A stretch of DNA of 28,609 nucleotides from JBFGSX01 sp041581335 (GCA_041581335.1 JBFIDG010000008.1:1-28609); one strand, 5' to 3'; counted from the stretch's first letter, positions 1-7,729 are shown. Numbers and translations: made by a program. The notes: generated from the sequence alone by a model not told the origin.

Positions 1-102
1 CAGCTCACCATCGATGATCGGCGACGTTTGGCCGCCCTTGCCGAATCATACGGCATCTCGGCCTTGCAAGCGCATGAGATCGAGGCGGGCCTGGCCCGCT
101 GA
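1..102 (+). CDS. C-terminal fragment of an unidentified protein (5' end outside window)
   Basis: Frame 1 is open from the first base to a TGA at 100-102 and encodes 33 residues that look like a real protein tail: charged and helical, with segments such as DDRRRLAALAES and HEIEAGLAR. The frame runs off the left edge, so the start and most of the gene are missing and no family can be assigned. It ends 49 nt before the favoured start of the downstream M28 lipoprotein on the same strand. If it is real, the long upstream extension of the next reading frame is only an overlap with this gene. Confidence 0.5.
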   Translation, partial: QLTIDDRRRLAALAESYGISALQAHEIEAGLAR

Positions 103-151
103 CCCCGCGACGGCGACAACCTTCAAACCCAAGCCCCCGCGTGGGACAGCT

Positions 152-1180
152 GTGCGTGTCGCTGTAGCCTTCCTGTTCCTGTCCCTGGCCCTTGCGGGCT
201 GCCTGGTCGACGACCCCGTCGATGGGCCTACCCTGCCGTCGCCCTCTTCGGCGCCGACGTTCGAAAGCGTCGCCGCCGGCCTGCCCGACATCACCGCCCT
301 ATGGGATGTCTCGGCGGACGTCGACTGGTGGGAGGACTTCGTGGACCAGAAGAAGCGGGATGCCTACCTTCCCGACACCCCGGTCACGTACAGTGCCGCC
401 AGTCGCGAGGCCATCGAGGCCCGCCTCGAAGCCATGGGCCTCGAGGTCACGACGCACATGTACGACGCCGGCGCCCGCGGGGTCACCGTGCCTGGCGGCG
501 TCGCGCAAGCAGCTGCCGTCGTCGGCCACCATGCAGGCACGAGCAACCGGACCATCGCTTTCATCGCCCACTACGACACCCAGGCCGGCACCATCGAGGG
601 TGCCTACGACAATGGCAGCGGCACCGCCGCGGTCCTCAGCATGTGCAGCATCCTGAGCCAGCTCAACCTCACCCACAACATCGACTGCATCCTCTTCGAC
701 GCAGAAGAGGTCGGCGCCGTCGCCTCCGGTGCCTACGTCACGGCCAACCCCGACCTGCCCTACGACCTCGTCATGGGCTTCGACATGATCGGCCTGAACT
801 GCCCTGGCTACGAATGGAAGATGTACCAATGGGTCGGCGCCAATGTCGCCGACTGGCTCCACCCCTTCGTCCAACGCGTCACCCACAACGTCACCGGCCT
901 TGACCCATCCTGCGCCGAGGTCTTCGACTTCAACGACCGCAACAGCGACGAATCCCGCTTCGCCAGCGCCGGCTACCCCACGGTCCGCTTCGCCGGCGGC
1001 CGCACGGCGGGGGCCTACGACCAATACCACATGCCCGATGACACCCCCGAGCACATCTACGAGCTCACCGGCGGCCGTGCCAACTGGGAACTCGGCTACG
1101 CCCGCGTCGTCGAGAGCGCCGTCACCCTGGCCTTGATGGTGGACCCCTTCACGCTCGAAGAACTCCAGACCGGCCTCTGA
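152..1180 (+). CDS. Secreted M28-family metallopeptidase, lipoprotein
   Basis: This is a predicted Zn-dependent aminopeptidase-type enzyme of family M28, exported and lipid-anchored on the cell surface. I chose the GTG at 152 because it starts directly at a compact signal peptide (VRVAVAFLFLSLALAGC) with the lipobox LAGC; ATGs at 14 and 74 would add a non-hydrophobic extension overlapping the preceding gene. All five canonical M28 metal ligands are visible: H140 and the activating D142 (AHYDT), D153 (GAYDNGSG), the E185-E186 pair (FDAEEVG), D211 (GFDMIG) and H293 (YDQYHMPDD). The length of 342 aa fits a single catalytic domain. The next gene is a clear paralogue, sharing blocks such as DRNSDE, RFAGGR and YDQYH, so this is a tandem duplication. 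The substrate is unknown; extracellular peptide scavenging is the simplest role. Glutaminyl cyclase-like activity of the same fold is an alternative. Confidence 0.85.
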   Translation: MRVAVAFLFLSLALAGCLVDDPVDGPTLPSPSSAPTFESVAAGLPDITALWDVSADVDWWEDFVDQKKRDAYLPDTPVTYSAASREAIEARLEAMGLEVTTHMYDAGARGVTVPGGVAQAAAVVGHHAGTSNRTIAFIAHYDTQAGTIEGAYDNGSGTAAVLSMCSILSQLNLTHNIDCILFDAEEVGAVASGAYVTANPDLPYDLVMGFDMIGLNCPGYEWKMYQWVGANVADWLHPFVQRVTHNVTGLDPSCAEVFDFNDRNSDESRFASAGYPTVRFAGGRTAGAYDQYHMPDDTPEHIYELTGGRANWELGYARVVESAVTLALMVDPFTLEELQTGL

Positions 1181-1190
1181 GAAGGTTCAA

Positions 1191-1215
1191 GGGAGGCTCC
1201 CCACCTGGGGCTCCC
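1191..1215 (+). promoter_or_regulatory. Hairpin with embedded SD-like GGGAGG just before a start codon
   Basis: Between the two M28 genes GGGAG (1191-1195) pairs with CTCCC (1211-1215), and an inner CCCC/GGGG stem closes a four-base loop, with a GCT bulge on the 5' side. The 3' arm abuts the ATG at 1216. The SD-like GGGAGG lies inside the 5' arm, so the fold would hide it. This could modulate translation of the second gene or mark the end of the first transcript. The structure is read by eye only. Confidence 0.4.
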
Positions 1216-2271
1216 ATGCGCTTCTTCACGATCCTCCTCGTCCTTGGTGTGGCCTTGGCCGGCTGTGCGACGGACGCCCCCGCTGCTGACGCCATGCCGC
1301 CGGCGACCGACCCCGGCATCTCCGACCTTCCGGCTTTGATGGCGGCGCTGCCGCCCATGGACTTCGACGTGACGAGCGCCGTCGACTGGTGGGAGCACCT
1401 GGCGACCCAGTTCCCGAAGCACGACTCCTACACGCCCCAGAACGACGCCATCCGTGACCACCTGGTCGCCGAACTGAAGGGCCTCGGCATGCAGGTCGAA
1501 GTGCGCTCATACCAGGCCCTTCCCCGTGACCCCCTCGCACCGCCGGTCCCCACCGCCGCCACAGAGGTCGACGCCATCATCGCCACCAAGCCCGGCGTTA
1601 AGCAAGCCGACGGGGTCGACCACCGCATCGGCCTGGTCAGCCATTACGACACCCAAGCCGCCACCATCCACGGCGCCTACGACGACAAGTCCGGCGTCGC
1701 CACCAGCTTCCACATCTGCAAGGCGTTCATGGCTGTGCAGCTCAACAAGACCCTCACCTGCATCATGTTCGATGCTGAGGAACAAGGCCTGGTCGCCAGC
1801 GCGCGCTACGTAGAAGACATCGCTGACGAAACGGACGACTACGTCTACGACTTCATCGTCGGCTACGACATGACCGGCATCAACTGGCCGGGCCACGCCT
1901 GGAAGATGTACGTCATGACCGGCCCCGCAGACGATGTGCCCCTGCTGCAGCCCTTCGCCCAGGACATCATGCACGGCCACCTCGGCTACCCGCAGGACGG
2001 GGTCGAAGTGCTTCCGACGCATGACCGCAACAGCGACGAACGCCGCTTCAAGGAAGCCGGCATCCCGATCTACCGCTTCGCCGGCGGTCGCCACGCTGCC
2101 GACTACGACCAGTACCATGGCCCCGACGACACTGTCCAGCACGTCTACGACTTCGTCGGCGGCCGCAGCAACTGGGAAGCCGGCTTCACCACCATCGTCG
2201 AAGGCAGCTACCACCTCATCTGGGCCCTGGACAAGACCGACCGCGCCGGCCTCATCGCGCAGTACGCGTAG
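1216..2271 (+). CDS. Secreted M28-family metallopeptidase, lipoprotein (paralogue)
   Basis: This is the second of two tandem M28 peptidase lipoproteins (351 aa). The signal peptide MRFFTILLVLGVALAGC ends in the lipobox VALAGC with the lipid-modified Cys at 17. The metal and catalytic residues are intact: H143 and D145 (SHYDT), D156 (GAYDDKSG), E188-E189 (FDAEEQG), D218 (GYDMTG) and H301 (YDQYHGPDD). It aligns with the upstream gene over the whole catalytic domain, including the SAVDWWE and DRNSDE blocks, but the Ser/Pro-rich linkers differ. It begins 35 nt after the upstream stop, just behind a hairpin, so the two are probably co-transcribed. Retention of every ligand in both copies argues for two active enzymes with different specificities. 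Confidence 0.88.
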   Translation: MRFFTILLVLGVALAGCATDAPAADAMPPATDPGISDLPALMAALPPMDFDVTSAVDWWEHLATQFPKHDSYTPQNDAIRDHLVAELKGLGMQVEVRSYQALPRDPLAPPVPTAATEVDAIIATKPGVKQADGVDHRIGLVSHYDTQAATIHGAYDDKSGVATSFHICKAFMAVQLNKTLTCIMFDAEEQGLVASARYVEDIADETDDYVYDFIVGYDMTGINWPGHAWKMYVMTGPADDVPLLQPFAQDIMHGHLGYPQDGVEVLPTHDRNSDERRFKEAGIPIYRFAGGRHAADYDQYHGPDDTVQHVYDFVGGRSNWEAGFTTIVEGSYHLIWALDKTDRAGLIAQYA

Positions 2272-2351
2272 GCCGCAGCGACGGGCGTCTTGTCACCGCG
2301 CACCAGACCCCTTCTCGACAACCTGAACTTCTCGGCCGTGGCAGCCAGTGC

Positions 2352-2822
2352 ATGGACCGCCGCGTCGCCCTAGCGGTCGCGTTGACCGCTGCGGGCCTGG
2401 CGGTGGCGATCGTCGCCGCTGATCTGCAGTTCAACGTCACGGTCTCCTTGGAGACATTCAAGGACGGTGAGTGGACCGTGGTCGCCAGCCACGACGAGGC
2501 GGGCTTCGTCAGCCCGCGCTACGACCCGCGCTTCGTCGGCTGCGCCGGCCCCGACATGCGGCTCATCATCAACAACGGCCTGCTTTGGTCGACGACGCTC
2601 GACACCAGCGTCACGGTGCTTGACTACGGCAGCGGCCGGACCGAGGTCCTGCTGGAGCGCAGCCTCGACGTCCAACGCGGCGAACGCACCACCCTCCCGT
2701 TCACCGTGCCGGCCTGGGCACAGAACGGCACGACCGCCCCCGACGGTTCACCCACCGGCCCGGCGTACCTCGAGGCCCGCGTCGGTGAGACCTACCTCAA
2801 CATCTGCGTGGGAGGAGCATGA
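2352..2822 (+). CDS. Hypothetical secreted or membrane-anchored protein
   Basis: This 156-aa protein has one N-terminal hydrophobic segment (about residues 5-23), then a soluble, beta-rich exterior domain with NxT/NxS sequons (NVT, NGT). Its two Cys residues, in FVGCAGPD and NICVGG, could form a disulfide that pins the C-terminus. I recognise no family. The stop overlaps the next gene's start (ATGA, 2819-2822), and the SD for that gene lies inside the last codons here. The two are therefore translationally coupled and probably form a membrane pair. No recognisable promoter box lies in the 80 nt before the ATG, so it may be read from the M28 operon. Confidence 0.7.
   Translation: MDRRVALAVALTAAGLAVAIVAADLQFNVTVSLETFKDGEWTVVASHDEAGFVSPRYDPRFVGCAGPDMRLIINNGLLWSTTLDTSVTVLDYGSGRTEVLLERSLDVQRGERTTLPFTVPAWAQNGTTAPDGSPTGPAYLEARVGETYLNICVGGA
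2811..2817 (+). promoter_or_regulatory. Shine-Dalgarno site for the gene at 2819
   Basis: GGGAGGAG lies a few bases before the ATG at 2819, within the coding end of the upstream gene. It supports that start and translational coupling through the ATGA overlap. Confidence 0.6.
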
Positions 2823-3220
2823 AAGAACAGACCCTACAAGGCGCACTGACGTTCCTTGGCTTCGCCATCAGCGTCATCGCCGTGTTCTACTTCGCCGTCG
2901 TCTACATCCCCCGGGTGTCCGAATGGACCCAGCTCGCCGCGCTGATCCTGCTAGGCATCGCCTTCGCGTTCTTGGGCATCTTCCTGCGGGACACCATTGT
3001 CGGCGGACCGTTCTTCGGTGACCGCATGCCTTGGTTGCGTCCGCCTTACGTGATGTACCTGTTGGCGATCTTCTCAGGCATCGTCGCCGAGATCCGCTTC
3101 CTCAACATCGACTCCGTGCCGACGCCGCTGAAGATCCTCATCAGCCTCGTCATCGGCGTCGGTCTGATCGTCTGGGTGGCGATGCGGCAGTCCAAGCTCA
3201 GCAAGGATCCTGGGCGCTGA
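2819..3220 (+). CDS. Small polytopic membrane protein, four TM segments
   Basis: The 133-aa protein is almost entirely membrane-embedded, with hydrophobic segments at about residues 9-30, 38-57, 77-92 and 104-122. A Gly/Pro-rich loop (VGGPFFGDRMPW) lies between TM2 and TM3, and the C-terminal tail is basic. I do not recognise the family. It starts with an ATG preceded by a strong SD and overlaps the upstream gene by four bases (ATGA), so the two are made together. The gene ends seven bases before the stop of a convergent small gene on the other strand. Confidence 0.75.
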   Translation: MKEQTLQGALTFLGFAISVIAVFYFAVVYIPRVSEWTQLAALILLGIAFAFLGIFLRDTIVGGPFFGDRMPWLRPPYVMYLLAIFSGIVAEIRFLNIDSVPTPLKILISLVIGVGLIVWVAMRQSKLSKDPGR

Positions 3221-3226
3221 TATGGC

Positions 3227-3400
3227 TCAGGTGAGCAGATCCGTGACGTAGGAACCTGCACCGGCCACGAACGCCAGGACGAAGCCCGCGATCCACAGGC
3301 CCACGGCCATGGCCAGGTCTCCTGCGGCGTAGGCCCAACCGCCGAGCCCCAAGCACAACGCGGCCGCGAAGCCGGCCAGCCACTTCCATGCTGACATCAT
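3227..3400 (-). CDS. 57-aa small membrane protein
   Basis: The minus strand from ATG-ATG (3400-3395) to TGA (3229-3227) encodes 57 residues beginning MMSAWKWLAGFAAALCLG and ending AGAGSYVTDLLT. Two hydrophobic helices are evident (about residues 5-25 and 30-50), joined by a short turn (YAAGDLA). The gene fits the interval between the convergent gene ending at 3220 and the same-strand gene ending at 3440. It would be the last gene of the long minus-strand run. The start region is nearly palindromic (TGACAYCATGRTGTCA). No family is recognised. The coding call rests on the clean Ala/Gly/Leu membrane composition and the absence of a competing frame. Confidence 0.55.
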   Translation of the reverse strand: MMSAWKWLAGFAAALCLGLGGWAYAAGDLAMAVGLWIAGFVLAFVAGAGSYVTDLLT

Positions 3401-3439
3401 GGTGTCAGTGCTGCGCTCTTTCTTAGGGGCTTGCGTGGG

Positions 3440-3748
3440 TCATTCGGAGACCCTGCCGCGACTGCTGATGGTGAGCAGCAGTTTGCGTTCGAAGAGCTCG
3501 AAGCTGCGGATGCCCGATTGCACGCTGACCGAACCGAAAGCGAGCAACGCAAGCGCCGAGGCAGCCAGGCCGATCATCATGCCGTCGGCGCCGACCTCCA
3601 TCCACCGGGCCAGGCCCCGCCAGAGGGCGAAGACGCCGAGTCCCGTGGCGACGATCCCCACGAGACTCAGTGAAGCGGCCGTCGCCAGACGCGGGCGCGC
3701 GAAGAACATGGCTTCGGATGCGTGCGCCAGGTGAAAGAGCGTTTCCAT
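3440..3748 (-). CDS. Small membrane protein, two TM segments
   Basis: The 102-aa product has two hydrophobic helices (about residues 22-44 and 55-76) separated by a short polar stretch (RGLARWMEVGADG). Its C-terminal tail (SFELFERKLLLTISSRGRVSE) is amphipathic and basic. It starts five bases after the stop of the upstream EEP gene on the same strand, so it is almost certainly in that operon. I do not recognise a family. Its position suggests a role with the membrane protein and EEP enzyme, but nothing in the sequence names it. Confidence 0.65.
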   Translation of the reverse strand: METLFHLAHASEAMFFARPRLATAASLSLVGIVATGLGVFALWRGLARWMEVGADGMMIGLAASALALLAFGSVSVQSGIRSFELFERKLLLTISSRGRVSE

Positions 3749-3753
3749 TCGTC

Positions 3754-4518
3754 TCAGAAGCGCGCTACCACGCCGAGGTGGTCACTGATGGCAGGGCCGC
3801 CGAACGTCTGCATGTCTCGGGGCTTGATGCCGAGAGTGAGGATGTGGTCGATGCGCTCCCGGGGCTCGCTGGCGCTGTACGTGTGGCCGCCGGCGTCCGG
3901 CCAATGGTCTTGGAACACGGTCATCAGTGCCGTCCACGCGGGGTCCGGTCCAGGCTCAGTATTGAGATCCCCGGCGAGGATCACTGGCAGATCACTGGCC
4001 GTGGCCAGGCCGATGATCGCCGCGGCTTGTCGTGCCCGATCGGTGGGGAAGACGTCGGTCTGGAAATGCGTCGCGATCAGGAAGATGCTCCCATGCGTCG
4101 TCGCGAGGGTCCCGGTCACCGCGAGGCGCTCGATGCTCTCTTCAGCCGGCAGCCACACGACGCGCGCGTCCTGCAACGTCATGCGAGACAGCACCGCCAC
4201 GTTGTAGGATTGGCCGGACATGGGAGCTCCACCGTGATGATGCATCCCCAGGGACCAGGCCAACCAGCGTACAGCATCGCTGGCTTGGCTCGTCAAGCGG
4301 GCCCCCTCGGTCTCCTGCAACACGATGACATCGGCGTCCATGGCCCGGAGCGCGTCGCGGACCGCCTCAAGGCCCGAGGCGCCGGTCGGGCTCTCGGCGT
4401 ACCACTGGTGCACGTTCAACGTCACGACGACCAAGGAATCCCCCGCCGTGGCGGACGGCTCATGTGCCACCGTGGCCCCGATGCAAAGGATCGCCAGCAG
4501 GGCCGCGACCGCTCTCAT
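3754..4518 (-). CDS. Secreted endonuclease/exonuclease/phosphatase (EEP) superfamily hydrolase
   Basis: This metal-dependent phosphodiesterase/phosphatase belongs to the DNase I-like EEP superfamily. I start it at the ATG at 4518, whose ATGA overlaps the end of the upstream membrane gene; the 254 aa then begin with a signal peptide (MRAVAALLAILCIGATVAH). Superfamily motifs follow in order: N35 (TLNVHQ), E69 (VLQETEG), ATHFQTD, D184/N186 (AGDLNTE), the RIDHIL Asp and the terminal SDHLG His. Export makes a nucleic-acid repair role unlikely. The ADVIVLQE and LAWSLGMH region reminds me of the EEP domain of eukaryotic CWH43/PGAP2IP and related bacterial proteins, in which the enzyme domain is fused to a polytopic membrane region. 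Here the membrane part would be the adjacent gene. Lipid headgroup, sugar-phosphate or extracellular nucleotide substrates are all possible. Confidence 0.82.
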   Translation of the reverse strand: MRAVAALLAILCIGATVAHEPSATAGDSLVVVTLNVHQWYAESPTGASGLEAVRDALRAMDADVIVLQETEGARLTSQASDAVRWLAWSLGMHHHGGAPMSGQSYNVAVLSRMTLQDARVVWLPAEESIERLAVTGTLATTHGSIFLIATHFQTDVFPTDRARQAAAIIGLATASDLPVILAGDLNTEPGPDPAWTALMTVFQDHWPDAGGHTYSASEPRERIDHILTLGIKPRDMQTFGGPAISDHLGVVARF

Positions 4519-5429
4519 GCGCGCCTCCACGCCGCCAGCGGCAACAGCGCGAGGAGCAGGAACATGTACACGCCGGCCAAGCCTCGGCTCAGTGCCTCTG
4601 GGACGAAGCCGACGAACGCCCAATTGCCTGCGACCACGTGGAGGAACAGGAACACGACCGCGAGGGTCTGCACGACGGCGAGTCGTCCGATGCCGCCGCC
4701 CTCGCCAAGCAGGCGGACCGCCGCCACCTGGGCCAAGAAGACCGCGCCGGCAGGCCACCACGGGTTCAGCGTCATCGCCGCGGCGACCACGAACAGCGTC
4801 GGGGCCAGGGCCGGATGCCAGCGCTGGGTCCGGGTCCAGAGGCCCAATGCCAGTCCTCCGGCAGACGCGATGGCGATGCCGACCGGGGACACGTCGCTCC
4901 AACGCCACAGGCTCGGGAGCGCCGCCAACCAAGTGGCTTGGACGGCCATGAACGCCCACAACGCGGCCGGGGCCGGCGTCGTGGCAGCTTCCAGTCGCAG
5001 CCACCCTAGCAGGGGGAGTGCCAGGGCGGGCACCAGCCATGGTCCGACATGGAACGGGGAGACCCCTCCAAGCCAAGCTGTCACGGTCATCCATGCGAGG
5101 GCACCCACCACCGCGCCGTCCACGGACGCTTGCCCCATCGAGCGCCACAGAGGTGCCATCGCCAGCAAGGCCACTGCGGCACCAGCCGCCGCCACGGCCC
5201 CGGTCAAGAACGAGGCCGCCAGGATGGCGGCGAAGGCGAGTCCGGCCAGTGCTGGGCGGGCGGCGCCTGGGACGACACGCCATGCGGGGGCCGTGATCAG
5301 CAAGGCGGCCATGGCCGCCGTGGCATTGGGTCCGGCGACGTCGAAGTTCAGCACGAACACCATCGCGAACAGCCGCTGCACCATCGCGATGGTGGCGAAC
5401 GCCATGGCAGCGGCTATGATGCGGCGCAT
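4515..5429 (-). CDS. Polytopic membrane protein coupled to the EEP hydrolase
   Basis: The 304-aa protein contains about ten hydrophobic helices rich in Ala, Leu and Trp with short polar loops. It starts at the ATG at 5429 (MRRIIAAAMAFATIAM); upstream in-frame sequence overlaps the DNA ligase end and is not hydrophobic. It ends in a basic tail (AAWRRA) and overlaps the EEP gene by ATGA, so the two products are probably made in fixed ratio and work together. The nearest analogy I can offer is the polytopic N-terminal part of CWH43/PGAP2IP-like proteins, which carry an EEP domain at their C-terminus. This would be the split version. No conserved motif that names a transporter or enzyme is visible. 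Confidence 0.75.
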   Translation of the reverse strand: MRRIIAAAMAFATIAMVQRLFAMVFVLNFDVAGPNATAAMAALLITAPAWRVVPGAARPALAGLAFAAILAASFLTGAVAAAGAAVALLAMAPLWRSMGQASVDGAVVGALAWMTVTAWLGGVSPFHVGPWLVPALALPLLGWLRLEAATTPAPAALWAFMAVQATWLAALPSLWRWSDVSPVGIAIASAGGLALGLWTRTQRWHPALAPTLFVVAAAMTLNPWWPAGAVFLAQVAAVRLLGEGGGIGRLAVVQTLAVVFLFLHVVAGNWAFVGFVPEALSRGLAGVYMFLLLALLPLAAWRRA

Positions 5430-5464
5430 CGCACCAGCATGCTGCTCTGTCCTGATAAGCCCCT

Positions 5465-7333
5465 TCAGATCCGTTGCTGCTTGTACATGCCAATCAGCTC
5501 CGAGACCGCCGTGGCCTGCTCCGGGGCCTTGTCGTCGCGCCAGCGACCCGTGAAGCGAGGGAAGCGGGCGGCCAGGCCGGCCCCTTCCTTGATGCTGCCC
5601 CAGCCGGCTCGGTGGGTCGGCGACAGGGTCAACTCGGCGGCCTCCACTTCCATGACGATCGCGGGATGCAGCCACACATCAGGCGTCATGTCGCTCTCGA
5701 CGTCGGCGGGCCGCTCCGGGCTCTCGTGGTCCTTGAAGCGCTCCTTGAGGCCGGTCAGCGTCGCGTCGTCGAAGCCGGTGCCGAGCTTGCAGACCGACGC
5801 ATAACGGCCGGTGTCCGGATCATGCGCCGCCATCAGGAGCGCGCCGTACCAGCCGGCGCGGCGACCCCGTCCATAGAAGGCGCCGATGACGACCAGGTCC
5901 ATGGAATCGACCAGGTCTTCGGTGTAGTCGGTCTTGAACTTGATCCAATCGAAACCGCGGTTGCCCGCCTTGTAGGGGCCTCCCAGGTCCTTGCACATGA
6001 CGCCTTCAGCGCCATCGGCCACGGCCTGCAAGAAGAACGATTCCATGGCGGCGACGTCCTCGCCGATCTCCATGGTGGATACGGCGACGTTGGGGGTGGT
6101 CTCGAACAGCACGTCGAGCCTGGCCCGTCGTTCCGCGTATGGTTCGGTCATCGTGCTGACCCCGTCGGCGGCCAGGCAGTCGAAGAGGAACACCTTCACG
6201 GGGACCTCATCCATCATGTTGGCCTGGCTGGCTCCGCCTTCGGCCAAGGCGCTCTCGCGGCGCTGGTCTTCGCCGAGTCCTGTCTTGCGGCCGCGACGAC
6301 GGCTGACGTCCTGGAACGGGCGCATCCGTCCGGCCACCGGGTCCCATGCCACACCTTCACCTTCCACGATGCAGCTCTTGCCCTGCAGGGCGGCCTTGAG
6401 CGCCTGCTGGACGTCAGGGAACTGGTCGGTCAGGTCCTCCATGCGGCGGCTGAACAACCGCACAGAGTCGGGGGTGACGTGGCATTGCAGCCGCAGGCCG
6501 TCGTACTTGTATTCCATCGCGGAGCGGCCTTGGTGTTTGTCCAAGATCTCACCCAACGACTTCAGCCGCTCCGCCGCCATGGGCCGCAACGGGGTGCCGT
6601 GTTCGACCGTGAGTCCTTGGACGGCCTCGAGGCCGCCCTCGGCCAGCGTCGACGCCACGACGGCGAGGTCGCTGCGCAGGTCATAGCCGTGCTCCAGCAC
6701 ATGGCGCACCGCCTCGTGCTCTTCACGTTCCTCCGGCGTCATCTCGGTCACGGAGCGGACGCCTCGGCCGACGTGCCACGCCGTCAAGGCGTCCAGGAAC
6801 GTCATGTCCGCCACGCCCAGGCGCAGCCGGCCGGCGATGGTGCGGACAAGGAAGCGCGCTTCGAGGGGAGTCACACCGGCAAGCAATGACTCGAAGAGGC
6901 GCTGCTTCTTCGATTGTGAATCGGCCCCCGTCGTAGTGGCGATCTCGACGAGCTTGGCGAAGGCCGCCGCGATCGGAAGCGACGTGGTGGTGTCCTCGAA
7001 ACTGAACAGGCCTGCCTGGCGGCTCTTCGACTGCGTCGCAAGCAGGCTCTGGGCGGCGGCTCCTAGGTCGCCGGCGTCCTGGTAGGTCTTGGTGACCTTG
7101 TCCAGGTCCACAGCCGTCGCCCGCGCCAAGCCTTGCAAGACAAGCTTCTCTGCCAGGCCGAGCTCAAGCCCTTCCCAATCGGGGGCGACCTTGCCTTGCA
7201 ACAAGCGCACCACGGGGAGCATCTCGGAAGGTTCCACTTCGGCGAGCATCTCGCACAGGATGCTGGTCATCTCCAGGCGCTTGGTGGTTGCCTCCAGCCG
7301 CTCGAAGAAGCTGGCAAGGCGCGCGTACTCCAC
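5465..7333 (-). CDS. lig: ATP-dependent DNA ligase, archaeal type
   Basis: This enzyme seals nicks during replication and repair by the ATP-dependent three-step ligation. The 622-aa length is close to the usual size of archaeal replicative ligases (about 560-620). The order is an N-terminal DNA-binding domain (about 1-240, starting with FFERLEATTKRLE), the adenylation domain with motif I KYDGLR whose nucleophilic Lys is about K276, motifs such as FLFDCLAADG and EGVMCKDL, then the OB-fold with DLVVIGAFYGRGRRAGWYG. The start is a GTG at 7333, because the residues that follow match the family N-terminus and a T-rich box lies at the right distance for a leaderless transcript. The next gene on this strand follows after 35 nt. 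An insertion around the RRRGRKTGLGEDQRRES stretch resembles the usual variable loop. Confidence 0.95.
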   Translation of the reverse strand: MEYARLASFFERLEATTKRLEMTSILCEMLAEVEPSEMLPVVRLLQGKVAPDWEGLELGLAEKLVLQGLARATAVDLDKVTKTYQDAGDLGAAAQSLLATQSKSRQAGLFSFEDTTTSLPIAAAFAKLVEIATTTGADSQSKKQRLFESLLAGVTPLEARFLVRTIAGRLRLGVADMTFLDALTAWHVGRGVRSVTEMTPEEREEHEAVRHVLEHGYDLRSDLAVVASTLAEGGLEAVQGLTVEHGTPLRPMAAERLKSLGEILDKHQGRSAMEYKYDGLRLQCHVTPDSVRLFSRRMEDLTDQFPDVQQALKAALQGKSCIVEGEGVAWDPVAGRMRPFQDVSRRRGRKTGLGEDQRRESALAEGGASQANMMDEVPVKVFLFDCLAADGVSTMTEPYAERRARLDVLFETTPNVAVSTMEIGEDVAAMESFFLQAVADGAEGVMCKDLGGPYKAGNRGFDWIKFKTDYTEDLVDSMDLVVIGAFYGRGRRAGWYGALLMAAHDPDTGRYASVCKLGTGFDDATLTGLKERFKDHESPERPADVESDMTPDVWLHPAIVMEVEAAELTLSPTHRAGWGSIKEGAGLAARFPRFTGRWRDDKAPEQATAVSELIGMYKQQRI

Positions 7334-7353
7334 GACGGCGGCAAAGCCCCTCG

Positions 7354-7362
7354 GCTAAAGGG
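7354..7362 (-). promoter_or_regulatory. Putative BoxA/TATA for DNA ligase
   Basis: The minus strand reads CCCTTTAGC, 21-29 nt before the GTG at 7333. That is the spacing expected for a leaderless archaeal mRNA. Confidence 0.45.
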
Positions 7363-7446
7363 TGCTGTCATGTGGCCCTCACCCGCCAGGGTCGTCCCAG
7401 GCCGCATAGCTTCCGGGAGCGAGGCTGTGGCTCTGGGGAGGCCGGC

Positions 7447-7722
7447 TCAGCCGCTGAACAACCGGAAGACCGCCTCGACGCCGCCGCGTAGCCGCGGCCC
7501 GAAGGCGCCCGGCGTGGTCAACATCCCGTACGTGGCGGGGACAAGGATGACGACGAGCAGCAGGGCGAACAGCACGGTCAGGACCCGCCGGATGACACGC
7601 ATGCGCCGGGCGTAGATGTGGATGCTCAGGCTCGGTGCCTCCAGCACCGCTCCGTTGTCGGCACGCGTGCCGGGGATGTCCACGGCCGGGCTCCGACCGG
7701 TGGCCTGGTCGCCGTCCATCAT
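7447..7722 (-). CDS. Small membrane protein, single TM
   Basis: The protein is 91 aa from the tandem ATGs at 7722/7719. An AGAGGA Shine-Dalgarno motif lies immediately upstream (7724-7729) and gives better spacing to the second ATG, so I reject the longer frame to 7782. The first 35 residues are hydrophilic and Asp/Ala-rich. A basic stretch (YARRMRVIRR) precedes one strong TM helix (about 51-70, LTVLFALLLVVILVPATYGM). A short tail ends in VEAVFRLFSG. It lies between a PAC2 chaperone homologue and DNA ligase on the same strand. No family is recognised. Confidence 0.65.
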   Translation of the reverse strand: MMDGDQATGRSPAVDIPGTRADNGAVLEAPSLSIHIYARRMRVIRRVLTVLFALLLVVILVPATYGMLTTPGAFGPRLRGGVEAVFRLFSG

Positions 7723-7729
7723 GTCCTCT
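7723..7729 (-). promoter_or_regulatory. Shine-Dalgarno site that decides the start at 7722/7719
   Basis: AGAGGAC on the minus strand directly precedes ATGATG. Most neighbours lack an SD and appear leaderless, so this one marks the gene as internal to a transcript, probably that of the PAC2 gene. Confidence 0.5.

Noticed and set aside
14..151. N-terminal extension of the first M28 gene from the ATG at 14
   Set aside because: The extension is Arg/Pro-rich and overlaps the tail of another gene. The signal peptide begins at the GTG at 152.
3670..5553. 627-aa open frame on the plus strand
   Set aside because: It is antisense to the EEP and membrane protein genes and rich in Arg/Ala/Pro, as expected of a shadow frame.
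5474..6889. 471-aa open frame on the plus strand
   Set aside because: It is antisense to DNA ligase, which has intact motifs across the whole stretch.
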